64,000 nt of DNA, taken from contig NZ_NPFW01000022.1 in the NCBI RefSeq assembly GCF_002259405.1, positions 744,001 to 808,000 of the forward strand. The letters are read 5' to 3'. A program made the position numbers and the translations under genes. This document shows, one piece after another, positions 17,523-26,667 of this stretch; position 1 is the stretch's first letter; the number at the start of each line of letters is the position of its first letter. Source of the DNA: Rhodococcus sp. 14-2483-1-2. GTDB lineage: Bacteria; Actinomycetota; Actinomycetes; Mycobacteriales; Mycobacteriaceae. The notes below the pieces were generated by a model. It was not told the origin of the DNA, did no database searches, and saw only the letters and a list, made by a program, of their open reading frames with translations.

Positions 17523-17863
17523 CGCGTAGACCCCTTTCAGACAGTAGGAGCGGAGCCTGCAGAAGCGGCCCCGTATTCGTACAGAGCGAACCGCGCTGGT
17601 TCGCGAACGCCGTCCAGCCTAGTGCGCAGCATTACGCAGGCTTCACTCACTCCTCGTGGCCGCGTGGAGTGTCGGAATTGTCACGGCCCGCGTTGCGCGA
17701 CGTACCGGACAGGTCGAAGATGCAAGGATTGCTCGAGCCGGGGTGCATCTTGTTCCCAGGAGTGGAGCCTGCGGAACGACCCCAGAGCGAAATACCACCT
17801 GCCGGCAACGACCGATGACGCTGGGGTGGCCGAAGTACATCAGAAGTCGAAAGGGAGCGTGAC
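17523..17863. other. Divergent intergenic region with two interspersed repeat copies
   Basis: This 341-bp gap separates gatC from the ACT-domain gene and should hold both promoters. It contains two copies of the GGAGYGGAGCCTGC repeat, at 17545-17572 (followed by AGAAGCGGCCCC) and 17758-17783 (followed by GGAACGACCCC). I see no credible coding frame, tRNA or strong promoter hexamers. Confidence 0.6.
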
Positions 17864-18514
17864 ATGTCCTACCTGCTCCGCGTCCAACTGCCGGACCGGC
17901 CGGGCAGCCTCGGATCGTTGGCCGTCGCGCTCGGTTCGGTCGGGGCGGACATCCTCTCCCTCGACGTCATCGAACGCGGCGACGGCTACGCAGTCGACGA
18001 TCTGGTGGTCGACGTTGCTCCGGGTTCGCTTCCGGACACGCTGATCACTGCGGCCGAGAACCTCACAGATGTCCGGGTCGATTCCATCCGCCCGTACACC
18101 GGCGTCCTCGACACGCACCGCGAACTGGAATTGATCGATCGCGTCGCAGCGGCGTCCGACGATCGACTTCAGGTGCTCGTCGACGGAGCTCCCCGCGTCC
18201 TTCGAGTGGGGTGGAGCACTGTCGTCGCCACCAACGCGCACGGCCCGTTCCGTCTGGTGGGCAGCTCGGGGGCTCCCGAGACTCACGCCGCGGAGCTACC
18301 GTGGTTCCCGCTGCACGCCCCCGCCGCTCTGGATTCCGACGCCGAGTGGGTGCCCCAGGTATGGCGCGACATGGACACCAAGATCGCCGCCGCGCCTCTC
18401 GGCAACACCGGCACCGTGCTGATGCTGGGCAGGCCTGGAGGCCCGGAGTTCAGGCCCTCGGAGGTTGCCCGGCTCGGCTATCTCGCCGGCATCGTCGCGA
18501 CGGTACTGAACTGA
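17864..18514 (+). CDS. ACT-domain protein (Rv3013-like)
   Basis: 216 residues. The N-terminus is a clear ACT domain (SYLLRVQLPDRPGSLGSLAVALGSVGADILSLDVIERGDGYAVDDLVV). The rest resembles a GAF-like alpha/beta domain ending in GTVLMLGRPGGPEFRPSEVARLGYLAG. No enzymatic module is attached, so a ligand-binding or regulatory role is likely but unproven. A GAAAGGGAG ribosome-binding site supports the ATG. It is conserved next to gatC and ligA in related actinomycetes. Confidence 0.85.
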   Translation: MSYLLRVQLPDRPGSLGSLAVALGSVGADILSLDVIERGDGYAVDDLVVDVAPGSLPDTLITAAENLTDVRVDSIRPYTGVLDTHRELELIDRVAAASDDRLQVLVDGAPRVLRVGWSTVVATNAHGPFRLVGSSGAPETHAAELPWFPLHAPAALDSDAEWVPQVWRDMDTKIAAAPLGNTGTVLMLGRPGGPEFRPSEVARLGYLAGIVATVLN

Positions 18515-18542
18515 CGCGACCGAACTGACACGACCGGCCCGA

Positions 18543-20717
18543 TCAGTCCGCCGAACCGGGTTCTGCGTCGGTCGGAGCCACCGCGTCGGGTCCCTCGGTC
18601 AACAGCAGGGTGAATCCCGCTTCGTCGAGCACCGGCACGCCGAGCTCGATTGCCTTGTCGTGCTTGGACCCAGGAGCTTCGCCGACGACCACGAACGCTG
18701 TCTTCTTGGACACCGAACCTGCGGCCTTGCCACCTCGCAGCAGAATCGCTTCCTTGGCCTCGTCGCGTGAGTAGGACGTCAGCGACCCGGTGACCACGAT
18801 CGACAGCCCCTCGAGATTGCGGTCGATCGACGCATCGCGCTCGTCTTCCATTCGCACGCCCGCGGCCCGCCACTTGTCGACGATGGCGCGGTGCCAGTCG
18901 ACCTCGAACCACTCGGAGACCGCGGCCGCGATGGTGCCGCCCACCCCGTCGACCGCCGAGAGTTCCTCGACGGACGCTGCCCGGATCCGCTCGAGGCTGC
19001 CGAACTCCCCCGCCAGTGCGCGGGCTGCGGACGGCCCCACGTGTCGAATCGACAGACTGACGAGCACCCGCCACAGCGGCTGGTTCCGTGCGGTGGCCAG
19101 GTTGTCGAGCAACTTACGACCGGTGGCAGACAACGCCCCGGACTTGGTGCGAAAGATCGCCGTCTTCATCAGGTCGTCTTCGGTGAGCGAGAACAGATCG
19201 CCTTCGTCGTCGATCGCACCGGTGGCCAGGAGGTCGGATGCGGCCTCGTAGCCCAGACCCTCGATGTCGAATCGCTGCCGCTCGGCGACGAAGAACACTC
19301 GCTCGCGACGTTGCGCCGGGCAGAACTGCGAGTTGGGGCACCGCAGGTCGGCGTCGCCCTCCTTGGCCGGGGCCAGGGGCGTCGAGCACTCCGGGCACTC
19401 GGTGGGCATGACGAACTCGGTCTCGTCACCGGTCCTGGCGTCGACGACGGGGCCGAGAACCTCCGGAATGACCTCTCCCGCTTTGCGAATGGTCACGGTG
19501 TCGCCGATCAGAACGCCCTTGCGCTTGACCTCCGAGCCGTTGTGCAGCGTCGCGAGCGACACCGTGGAGCCGGCCACGAGTACCGGCGTCATGTACGCGA
19601 ACGGCGTCACTCGGCCCGTCCGGCCCACGCTGACGCGGATGTCGAGCAGCGTCGTGGTGACTTCCTCGGGTGGGTACTTGTACGCGATGGCCCACCGCGG
19701 CGCGCGAGACGTCGTCCCGAGTCGACGATGCAGCGACATGTCGTCGATCTTGACGACCAGGCCGTCGATTTCGTGTTCGACGTCGTGTCGGTGCTGGTCC
19801 CAGTAGACGACTTTCTCGATGACGGCGTCGACGCCTCGCACGCGGGTCGTGTGGGTGGAAATGGGCAGACCCCAGGCGCGGAGTGCCTCGTAGGCGTGCC
19901 ACTGCGACTCGGGTGTGAACCCCACCATGCGGCCGAAGCCGTGGCAGATCATTCCCAGACGACGCTTGGAGGTGACCGCCGGATTCTTCTGTCGCAGCGA
20001 CCCGGCCGCCGAGTTCCGTGGATTCGCGAACGGGGGCTTGCCCTCTGCCACGAGTGAGGCGTTGAGCGCCTGGAAGTCCTCCAGCCGGAAGAAGACCTCG
20101 CCGCGCACTTCCAACAACTCCGGCACGGGGTACTGCTCGCTACCCGTCAGGGTGTCCGGGATGTCCTCGATCGTGCGTGCGTTGAGCGTCACGTCCTCAC
20201 CGGTACGTCCGTCGCCTCGGGTGGCGCCGCGCACGAGCGTGCCGTTCTCGTACACCAGATTCAGTGCAACGCCGTCGATCTTGACCTCGCACAGATACTC
20301 CAGATCCGGCCCTGCCTCGGTCTCGACCCGTTTGGCCCAGGCACGAAGCTCGTCGTGATCGAACACGTTGTCCAAGCTCAACATTCGTTCCAGATGGTCG
20401 ACGGCGGTGAATTCCGTCGCGAAGCCACCCCCGACGAGTTGCGTCGGTGAATCCGCCGTGCGCAGATCCGGGTGCGCCTCTTCCAGATCGTTCAGCTCAC
20501 GCAGCAGCGCATCGAACTCGCCGTCGGACACGAGCGGCGCATCGCGAACGTAGTAGCGGAACTGATGACCGCGCACTTCCTCGGCCAGCATCTGCCATCG
20601 CTCGCGATCGGCCGACGACGCGGCGTCGAGTTCGACATCGACGGTCCCTGCGGTCTCGTCGTTTCCTACGGGCGGTTCGGTCGATTCGGGCACGTGTCGA
20701 AGATTATCCGACCCCAC
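18543..20717 (-). CDS. ligA: NAD-dependent DNA ligase
   Basis: Seals nicks in replication and repair. The 724 residues contain the Ia domain (FRYYVRDAPLVSDGEFDALLREL), adenylation Lys146 in CEVKIDG, and the OB fold. A four-cysteine zinc finger follows (CPECSTPL ... CPNSQFCPAQ), then helix-hairpin-helix repeats (ELSAVDGVGGTIA) and a C-terminal BRCT domain (LSIVVTGSLTSYSRDEAKEAILLRGGKAAGSVSKKT). The GTG at 20717 may not be the true start; GTG at 20693 (VPESTEPP) is equally plausible. Confidence 0.97.
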   Translation of the reverse strand: MGSDNLRHVPESTEPPVGNDETAGTVDVELDAASSADRERWQMLAEEVRGHQFRYYVRDAPLVSDGEFDALLRELNDLEEAHPDLRTADSPTQLVGGGFATEFTAVDHLERMLSLDNVFDHDELRAWAKRVETEAGPDLEYLCEVKIDGVALNLVYENGTLVRGATRGDGRTGEDVTLNARTIEDIPDTLTGSEQYPVPELLEVRGEVFFRLEDFQALNASLVAEGKPPFANPRNSAAGSLRQKNPAVTSKRRLGMICHGFGRMVGFTPESQWHAYEALRAWGLPISTHTTRVRGVDAVIEKVVYWDQHRHDVEHEIDGLVVKIDDMSLHRRLGTTSRAPRWAIAYKYPPEEVTTTLLDIRVSVGRTGRVTPFAYMTPVLVAGSTVSLATLHNGSEVKRKGVLIGDTVTIRKAGEVIPEVLGPVVDARTGDETEFVMPTECPECSTPLAPAKEGDADLRCPNSQFCPAQRRERVFFVAERQRFDIEGLGYEAASDLLATGAIDDEGDLFSLTEDDLMKTAIFRTKSGALSATGRKLLDNLATARNQPLWRVLVSLSIRHVGPSAARALAGEFGSLERIRAASVEELSAVDGVGGTIAAAVSEWFEVDWHRAIVDKWRAAGVRMEDERDASIDRNLEGLSIVVTGSLTSYSRDEAKEAILLRGGKAAGSVSKKTAFVVVGEAPGSKHDKAIELGVPVLDEAGFTLLLTEGPDAVAPTDAEPGSAD

Positions 20718-20748
20718 CGACAGAGTGGCACCGGCTGCAGCGCAGCGA

Positions 20749-20931
20749 CTACCGTCCCATCAGACCCAGCAACAGCGTCGCGGCGACGATCGCCACCGCA
20801 CAGATACCGGCGGTCAATGCGAAGCCGGTCACGAAGGAGTCGGCGTAGATGCCGCCGAGCACGGAGGCCATCACCGACAACAGCACTCCGGCGGGTAGTC
20901 CACGTCGCTGGGCATCCGATAGCCGATACAT
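20749..20931 (-). CDS. Small two-helix membrane protein
   Basis: From ATG 20931 a 60-residue protein starts MYRLSDAQRRGLPAGVLLSV. It has two hydrophobic segments (GVLLSVMASVLGGIYADSFVTGFAL and AGICAVAIVAATLLLGLMG). It lies upstream of ligA (31 nt) and downstream of the GGDEF gene on the same strand. No family recognised. The hydrophobic pattern and position argue that it is real, but length and start are uncertain. Confidence 0.5.
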   Translation of the reverse strand: MYRLSDAQRRGLPAGVLLSVMASVLGGIYADSFVTGFALTAGICAVAIVAATLLLGLMGR

Positions 20932-20996
20932 CGCACGATCATCGCAGAGGTCGCACCCGAGCACACCGGCGCATCGAACGACGTCGGTTCGAGGCC

Positions 20997-22184
20997 TCAG
21001 ATCTCGTCGATGACCAAGCTGTTTCCACCGGACTGCTTGGACCGGTACATCGCCGCGTCCGCCGTGCGGGCTGCTCTGCCGACCACCGACTTGCCCACGT
21101 CCCACAGAGCCGAGTCTTCGCGCAACAACGCCATTCCCACACTGACGGTGACGGGGATGTCGTCACGGCGGTCCCAGAGCACTCGAACGACATCGAAGCC
21201 GAGATCGACCATCCCCCGCGCATCACCGACCATGGCGACGAGGAACTCCTCGCCACCGGTTCGGGCGAGCACTCCGCCCTGATGCCGGACCAAGCGGCGC
21301 AGCCGATCGGCGACCCGCACGATCACTTCGTCGCCGCGGCTGTGCCCGAATCGGTCGTTGACCGACTTGAACTTGTCGATGTCGACAACCAGGAAGGCCA
21401 TGGACATACCCCGCTTGCTGGCCTGGTGCCACAGGTCCAGCAGTTCGCTGTCGATGCCCCGCCGGTTGTACACCCCGGTCAGTGGATCGAGAACCGACCG
21501 CTTGGCGTCGTTGGACAGCGTCGTCCACGCCACTTGAGCGAATACGGGTACTCCCACTGTCGCCAGAAGGAGAACCACCGTCGCGGTCGCGACAGCGGGT
21601 CCGTCGATGGAGTCCACCTCGCCGTCCATCACCGACAGGAAGGTCTCAACGCCGAACCCGATGATGAACGTCGCGGTCCACACGAGGTGCGCCACCAGCA
21701 GTCGCGGACTGAGGAAGTAGGTGCAGAACGCTCCGGTGACTGCGAACAGCACGGTTCCGATCAGCGACGCGACAGGTGCGTACAGAATCAACACCGAGGT
21801 CGTGAGAATGTCCCCGAAGGCCAGAAACACGACGAAGAATTTCTTCCCCGGCAGCGGTCCGAGGACGCACCGTGCGGCGACGAACACCTGAGTGACGAGA
21901 ACGAAGAAAACCCATCCGATCGCCACGCTGCCCTGAGGACCGAGGTCGCTGAACAGCATCAGAATCGAGGTGAGGGCATAGATCGTGGTGGCGGTGCCGA
22001 ACACGGCACGAATGATCCCGGTCAGCGGACGGGTCGACCGGTGATTGAGGATCCACTCGAAATCGTGCGGGGCCCGGTACCAGTCGGAGGTGGCCGCGGC
22101 CAGTTTCGCGAGGAGACCTCGGCGGTGCCTGCCGGAACGCCGGAGGGAGGCAACCTCATCGAAGTCCCGACCACCTGATGCCAT
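20997..22184 (-). CDS. Membrane diguanylate cyclase (GGDEF)
   Basis: 395 residues with about six membrane helices (residues 50-230), then a GGDEF domain: DPLTGVYNRRG, VVDIDKFKSVNDRFGHSRGDEV, and the active-site loop RTGGEEF. The inhibitory I-site position reads RHQG instead of RxxD, so c-di-GMP product inhibition is probably weak. No EAL domain is attached. Confidence 0.92.
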   Translation of the reverse strand: MASGGRDFDEVASLRRSGRHRRGLLAKLAAATSDWYRAPHDFEWILNHRSTRPLTGIIRAVFGTATTIYALTSILMLFSDLGPQGSVAIGWVFFVLVTQVFVAARCVLGPLPGKKFFVVFLAFGDILTTSVLILYAPVASLIGTVLFAVTGAFCTYFLSPRLLVAHLVWTATFIIGFGVETFLSVMDGEVDSIDGPAVATATVVLLLATVGVPVFAQVAWTTLSNDAKRSVLDPLTGVYNRRGIDSELLDLWHQASKRGMSMAFLVVDIDKFKSVNDRFGHSRGDEVIVRVADRLRRLVRHQGGVLARTGGEEFLVAMVGDARGMVDLGFDVVRVLWDRRDDIPVTVSVGMALLREDSALWDVGKSVVGRAARTADAAMYRSKQSGGNSLVIDEI

Positions 22185-22315
22185 TTCCGAACTCCCACGT
22201 ATTCAACAGACCCCCAACGGCCATGTGAATAGTGTCACACCTGTTCGGCGTCCTGACGGGAGTGGGCTCGATCGGCAGAAGACCCCGGTCTTTCACTCCG
22301 ACCGGCTGTGGGATC

Positions 22316-23335
22316 TCACAAAGAATCGGGTGAGTCTCCGAACGCGGCAGCCACGTCGCGGGCGAGTCCTGTTGCGCGACGGGCCCACTCCGGTGTGCTG
22401 CCGGCCAATCCACATGCAGGCGTCACAGAGATACGGGAGGCGAGAACCGATCTGTCGAAACCGAGTCGGTCGATCAACGTGACACCCGGCTCGGCCAGTT
22501 CACGCCAATGGGGTGGTCGCACGGGGGCTTCGGACGGAATCAACCCGAGCATCAGCGTCTTGCCGGATTGCAGCAGCTCACCGATTCCGTCGAAGTCGCT
22601 GCGGCGCAGCGCAGTCGCGTCGACGGCGACCGCGACGGCACGCGAACGACGAAGCAGGTCGAACGGAACGTCGCCGGCGCAGCAATGCACCGCAACGGGA
22701 AGGTCGATCGTCTCGATCAGCGAATCCAGCAGGTCGAGAACATCCGGTTCCGGGACCGCCCGCACCGAATCGAGCCCGGTGATGCCCGTCAGGCTACCGG
22801 CCAGAACGGCTGCGAGACTGGGTTCGTCGAGCTGAACGAGGACCTCGACTCCGAGCCGACGCGTCAACTCCGCGCAGTGCAGGCGCAGTCCTTCGCCGAG
22901 GGATTCGGCGAAATGCCGCAGCGCCCCGCGATCGGTCAGGGCCCGATGCCCGTGCCGAAGTTCGACCTGCGCTGCCATCGTGAACGGACCGGCGGCCTGG
23001 ACCTTGATGGTGCGGCCGCTGCCGCGAAGCCCCGACACCTCCCACAGTTCCTCGAGTACGTCGAGGTCCTCGGCCAGGAAATCGGTCGCCCGGCGACCGG
23101 CGAGCATCGGACGTGGAACGACCCGATAGCCGGAGGTGCGCACGTCCAGTTCGACGTCGACCATGATGGCTCCGGTGCGACCGATCATGTCGGCACCCAG
23201 GCCGCGGGCCGGAAGTTCGACGATGTGCGGTAGCTCGGTGAACTCCCCGACGACGACTGCCGCGGCCTCACGGATGTCGGTGCCCGGCCACGAACCGATG
23301 CCGGTCGACAGTCCAGCGAAATCGCTCGGTGTCAC
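22316..23335 (-). CDS. MetE C-terminal-like protein (Rv3015c family)
   Basis: 339 residues of the cobalamin-independent methionine synthase/UROD-like TIM barrel, without the MetE N-terminal half. Putative zinc ligands are present in VAVHCCAGD and VTPACGLAG, plus VQLDEPSLAA. It overlaps mnmA by 4 nt and is the last gene of an iscS-mnmA-metE-like operon. The methyl donor and acceptor are unknown; full methionine synthase activity should not be assumed. Confidence 0.82.
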   Translation of the reverse strand: MTPSDFAGLSTGIGSWPGTDIREAAAVVVGEFTELPHIVELPARGLGADMIGRTGAIMVDVELDVRTSGYRVVPRPMLAGRRATDFLAEDLDVLEELWEVSGLRGSGRTIKVQAAGPFTMAAQVELRHGHRALTDRGALRHFAESLGEGLRLHCAELTRRLGVEVLVQLDEPSLAAVLAGSLTGITGLDSVRAVPEPDVLDLLDSLIETIDLPVAVHCCAGDVPFDLLRRSRAVAVAVDATALRRSDFDGIGELLQSGKTLMLGLIPSEAPVRPPHWRELAEPGVTLIDRLGFDRSVLASRISVTPACGLAGSTPEWARRATGLARDVAAAFGDSPDSL

Positions 23336-24420
23336 TCGCGCTCGGATCGAGTGCCCGAAATGGTCGAGCTACCGATGACGATGTCTCCGTGAATGTCCTT
23401 GCGGTACAGCACCGCTGCCTGCCCCTTGGCCACACCGGTCAGTGGAGCCCGCAGTTGGATCTCCATACCGTCGCCCGCTGCCTCGGCGACGGCCTCGGTT
23501 AGTCCGCCGTGTGCGCGAACCTGGACGACGCACTCGATGGGGCCGGTCGGGGCGGTACCTTCGGTCCATACCGCGCGGTCTCCGCTGATCGCCCAGACGT
23601 CGAGCTTCTGCGCAGAGCCGACCATGACCGTGCCACTGTCGGGTTCGATCGACGTCACGTAGCGGGGACGGCCGTCCGCGGCCGGTCCTTCCACGCCGAG
23701 ACCCTTGCGCTGGCCGATGGTGAAGCCGTGCACGCCCTCGTGATCCGCCAGTTCGACTCCGGTCTCGGAGTCGACGACCTTGCCCGGGCGCACGCCGATA
23801 CGGGCACCGAGGAATGCGCGAGTGTCGCCCGAAGGGATGAAGCAGATGTCGTGACTGTCGGGCTTGTCGGCGACGGCCAAGCCACGCTCGGCAGCCTCCT
23901 CACGAATCTCCGACTTCGGGGTGTCTCCGATGGGGAACATCGCACGCGAGAGCTGCGCCTGGTTCAGTACGGCCAACACGTACGACTGGTCCTTGTCCGC
24001 ATCCACGGCGCGGCGCAGCACTCCGTCGTGCAGCTGCGCGTAATGCCCGGTCGCGACGGCATCGAAGCCCAGCGCGAGAGCGCGGTCCGCCAGAGCGGAG
24101 AACTTGATCTTCTCGTTGCAGCGCAGGCACGGGTTCGGGGTCTCACCGGCGGCATAGGAGGCGACGAAATCGTCGATGACGTCCTCTTTGAAGCGATCGG
24201 CAAAATCCCATACGTAGAAGGGGATCCCGAGTACGTCGGCAGCTCGGCGAGCGTCACCCGCGTCTTCCTTGGAGCAGCAACCACGCGAACCGGTGCGCAG
24301 TGCGCCCGGAGCGGTCGACAGAGCCAGGTGCACGCCGACGACGTCGTGGCCATCGTCCACGGCACGGGCCGCGGCAACAGCCGAGTCGACTCCCCCGCTT
24401 ATAGCAGCCAGAACACGCAT
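23332..24420 (-). CDS. mnmA: tRNA-specific 2-thiouridylase
   Basis: Thiolates U34 of tRNAs using persulfide sulfur from a cysteine desulfurase. 362 residues from ATG 24420: PP-loop MRVLAAISGGVDSAVAAARA, catalytic Cys in TPNPCLRCNEKIKF, second Cys in SHDICFIPSGDT, and a C-terminal beta-barrel. An upstream in-frame extension lies inside the desulfurase gene and is discounted. The ATG shares its first base with the desulfurase stop, tightly coupling sulfur donor and acceptor. Confidence 0.95.
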   Translation of the reverse strand: MRVLAAISGGVDSAVAAARAVDDGHDVVGVHLALSTAPGALRTGSRGCCSKEDAGDARRAADVLGIPFYVWDFADRFKEDVIDDFVASYAAGETPNPCLRCNEKIKFSALADRALALGFDAVATGHYAQLHDGVLRRAVDADKDQSYVLAVLNQAQLSRAMFPIGDTPKSEIREEAAERGLAVADKPDSHDICFIPSGDTRAFLGARIGVRPGKVVDSETGVELADHEGVHGFTIGQRKGLGVEGPAADGRPRYVTSIEPDSGTVMVGSAQKLDVWAISGDRAVWTEGTAPTGPIECVVQVRAHGGLTEAVAEAAGDGMEIQLRAPLTGVAKGQAAVLYRKDIHGDIVIGSSTISGTRSERE

Positions 24421-25658
24421 CAGCGATTTCCTCCTCGAGCTCCGACGCCGGCCAATCCGGCGGCACGAGCGCGTTCGACGACCTGCGGCAGAGCCGCAAG
24501 CACAGTGGTGACGTCCGATTCGGACGAGCCGGTTCCCAGCGAGAACCGCAGTGATCCACGGGCGACGGCCGGATCGCACCCGAGCGCAATCAAGACATGA
24601 CTGGCGCTGGCCACGCCTGCGGTACACGCCGAGCCCGTCGAGCATTCTATGCCTGCCGCATCGAGCAGCATCAACAAGGAATCACCCTCGCACCCGGGAA
24701 AGGTGAAGTGCACGTTCCCGGCCAGCCGGTCGTCGCCTTCCGGCCCGTTGAGGATCGCGTCGGGAACGGCGTCTCTGATTCCGTCGATCAACCGATCGCG
24801 GAGCGCTCTCAGTTCTGCGCGGTGCCGCACCGAGTTCTCGACGGTCGACCGCAGTGCAGCTGCCATCGCGACGACGCCCGCAGTGTCCGGGGTGCCCGAT
24901 CGAACGTCTCGCTCGTGCCCCCCGCCGTGGAAGAGCGGAACACACGGGACCTGGCGGCCGAGCAGCAGCGCTCCGACGCCCTGGGGTCCACCGAATTTGT
25001 GTGCGGCGATACTGAGCGCGGACAGGCCGCTCTCGGCGAACCCGACGGGCAGATGCGGCACGGCCTGGACCGCATCGCTGTGCATCGGGACCCCGTACTC
25101 GGCGGCCACGGCAGCGAGCTCGGCGATCGGCATGACGGTGCCGATCTCGTTGTTGGCCCACATCACGGTGACGAGTGCGGTTTCGTCGGCATGCAGGGCC
25201 AGCTCGGCGCGCAGCGCGTCCGGAGTGACCCGCCCCTCCGCGTCGACCGGGAGCCAGGTGACACTCGCACCGTCGTGTGCGACGAGCCACTCCACCGCGT
25301 CGAGCACCGCGTGATGCTCCACCGAGCTGGCGATGATCCTGGTCAGTGCGGCATCGGAGTCTCGACGTGCGGCGAAGATGCCCTTGACGGCGAGGTTGTC
25401 ACTCTCGGTGCCACCGGAGGTGAAGATCACCTCGGACGGGCGCGCACCCAGGTCGGCGGCGATCGACTCGCGAGATTCCTCCACCCGACGCCGAGCGGAC
25501 CGACCGGAGGTGTGCAGCGAGGACGCGTTGCCCACCGTGGCGAACACAGAGGTCATCGCCTCGATCGCGCTCGGCAGCATCGGGGTCGTCGCTGCGTGAT
25601 CGAGGTACACCGGTGGCCGCGGCGGGACGGGAGCAGTCGTACTGCGCACAGAAGGCAT
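24420..25658 (-). CDS. iscS: Cysteine desulfurase (IscS/NifS family)
   Basis: PLP enzyme that takes sulfur from cysteine to a protein persulfide. 412 residues: VYLDHAATTPM start, IFTSGGTESDNLAVKG, SSVEHHAVLDAVEW, NNEIGTVMPI, the PLP lysine in SIAAHKFGGPQG, and the catalytic Cys loop STGSACTAG. The adjacent mnmA indicates that tRNA thiolation is a main client. The start is 24 nt downstream of the hairpin that ends the upstream operon. Confidence 0.94.
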   Translation of the reverse strand: MPSVRSTTAPVPPRPPVYLDHAATTPMLPSAIEAMTSVFATVGNASSLHTSGRSARRRVEESRESIAADLGARPSEVIFTSGGTESDNLAVKGIFAARRDSDAALTRIIASSVEHHAVLDAVEWLVAHDGASVTWLPVDAEGRVTPDALRAELALHADETALVTVMWANNEIGTVMPIAELAAVAAEYGVPMHSDAVQAVPHLPVGFAESGLSALSIAAHKFGGPQGVGALLLGRQVPCVPLFHGGGHERDVRSGTPDTAGVVAMAAALRSTVENSVRHRAELRALRDRLIDGIRDAVPDAILNGPEGDDRLAGNVHFTFPGCEGDSLLMLLDAAGIECSTGSACTAGVASASHVLIALGCDPAVARGSLRFSLGTGSSESDVTTVLAALPQVVERARAAGLAGVGARGGNR

Positions 25659-25681
25659 AACAGGCTAAACGATACCCGCTG

Positions 25682-25726
25682 CCGTGACCGCGGACCTACC
25701 TGCGCGAGGTGGGTCCGCGGTCACGG
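25682..25726 (-). terminator. Terminator of the OlsB/OlsA-like operon
   Basis: CCGTGACCGCGGACC (25682-25696) pairs exactly with 25712-25726. The stem extends five more pairs (one wobble) to a GCGCG loop, about 20 bp in all. It starts 14 nt after the acyltransferase stop and precedes the iscS start by about 24 nt. Confidence 0.75.
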
Positions 25727-25740
25727 TGATCGATGTTCGG

Positions 25741-26667
25741 TCAGGCCGCCGCAACCGTCGGCGGCATCGGGCTGTGATCGGCCTCGGCCATCACCTCGTG
25801 CACGGTGGGGTCGTAGACGTCCTTCCTCGGTCGTTCCGCAAGCTCCACTCCGTCGCGTCGAATCGCGGCCTCGCACCGTCGGGCGAGGTCGCGTCGATCG
25901 CCACCGGGTGCCTCCGGGGCAGTGAACTCGACCTCGGCACGCAATCCTCGCAACCGGAAGATCCGGCCGATGGATGCACCGATCGTTTCGTCTCCCACGA
26001 AGCACGTGGCGGTGGTCTGCTCGCCGGTCCGGTCCAGGTAGCGCAGCCGAATGGGCTGTACCCAGGTCTCCGAATCGATCGCGGCCTGAAGCAGCGCCGG
26101 CCGTAGCGAGCCGTGTGCGCGACCACACCAGGTGGTGGCCTCGGGGAAGACGACGACCGATCCGCCGGCGCGGACACGATCGGCCACCTGATCGACGACG
26201 CCGGGGAGCTGGTGCAGTCGAGCTCGATCGATCGGAAGCACCTTCATGGCCCGCGCGAGGCGACCGAGCACCGGCCAGTCGATCAGGTCGGCACGTGCGA
26301 CGAAGGTCGACGGCTGTACCGCGGTGAGCACGACGACGTCGGTCCAGGAGATGTGACCGGCGACATGCAGTGCGCCTGCGGCGGTTCGGGAGCGTTCGCG
26401 CTCGGAGCGAGCGTCGAGCACCGTCAGGTCGATCCCGATGGCGAACAGCAGAGTGCGAGCGCCGATCCGCGTCAGCGAACGGCGAACCCGCGGGAAAGGA
26501 ACCCCGAGGACGACCAACACCGGCAGCAGCCCGAACGCCGCCACCGCCAGTACGATTCGGAGCGCGAGGACCACTCGTCCCACCGTCGGTGGGTTCTTCG
26601 GCAGACAGCCGTCACTGCACGGCGACGACGGCATCCACGCGTGCGCGCGCACGATCGGTCGTGTCAC
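25741..26667 (-). CDS. PlsC-type 1-acylglycerol-3-phosphate/lyso-ornithine-lipid O-acyltransferase
   Basis: 308 residues. A membrane segment near 30-55 is followed by an acyltransferase domain with the HX4D motif (GHISWTD), FVARADLIDWPVLG, and FPEATTWCGR as the phosphate-binding motif. It overlaps by 4 nt an OlsB-like N-acyltransferase. From family knowledge, OlsB plus OlsA make ornithine lipids, so this is the probable OlsA-type second acylase. A phosphatidic-acid acyltransferase role is the alternative. Confidence 0.82.
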   Translation of the reverse strand: MTRPIVRAHAWMPSSPCSDGCLPKNPPTVGRVVLALRIVLAVAAFGLLPVLVVLGVPFPRVRRSLTRIGARTLLFAIGIDLTVLDARSERERSRTAAGALHVAGHISWTDVVVLTAVQPSTFVARADLIDWPVLGRLARAMKVLPIDRARLHQLPGVVDQVADRVRAGGSVVVFPEATTWCGRAHGSLRPALLQAAIDSETWVQPIRLRYLDRTGEQTTATCFVGDETIGASIGRIFRLRGLRAEVEFTAPEAPGGDRRDLARRCEAAIRRDGVELAERPRKDVYDPTVHEVMAEADHSPMPPTVAAA

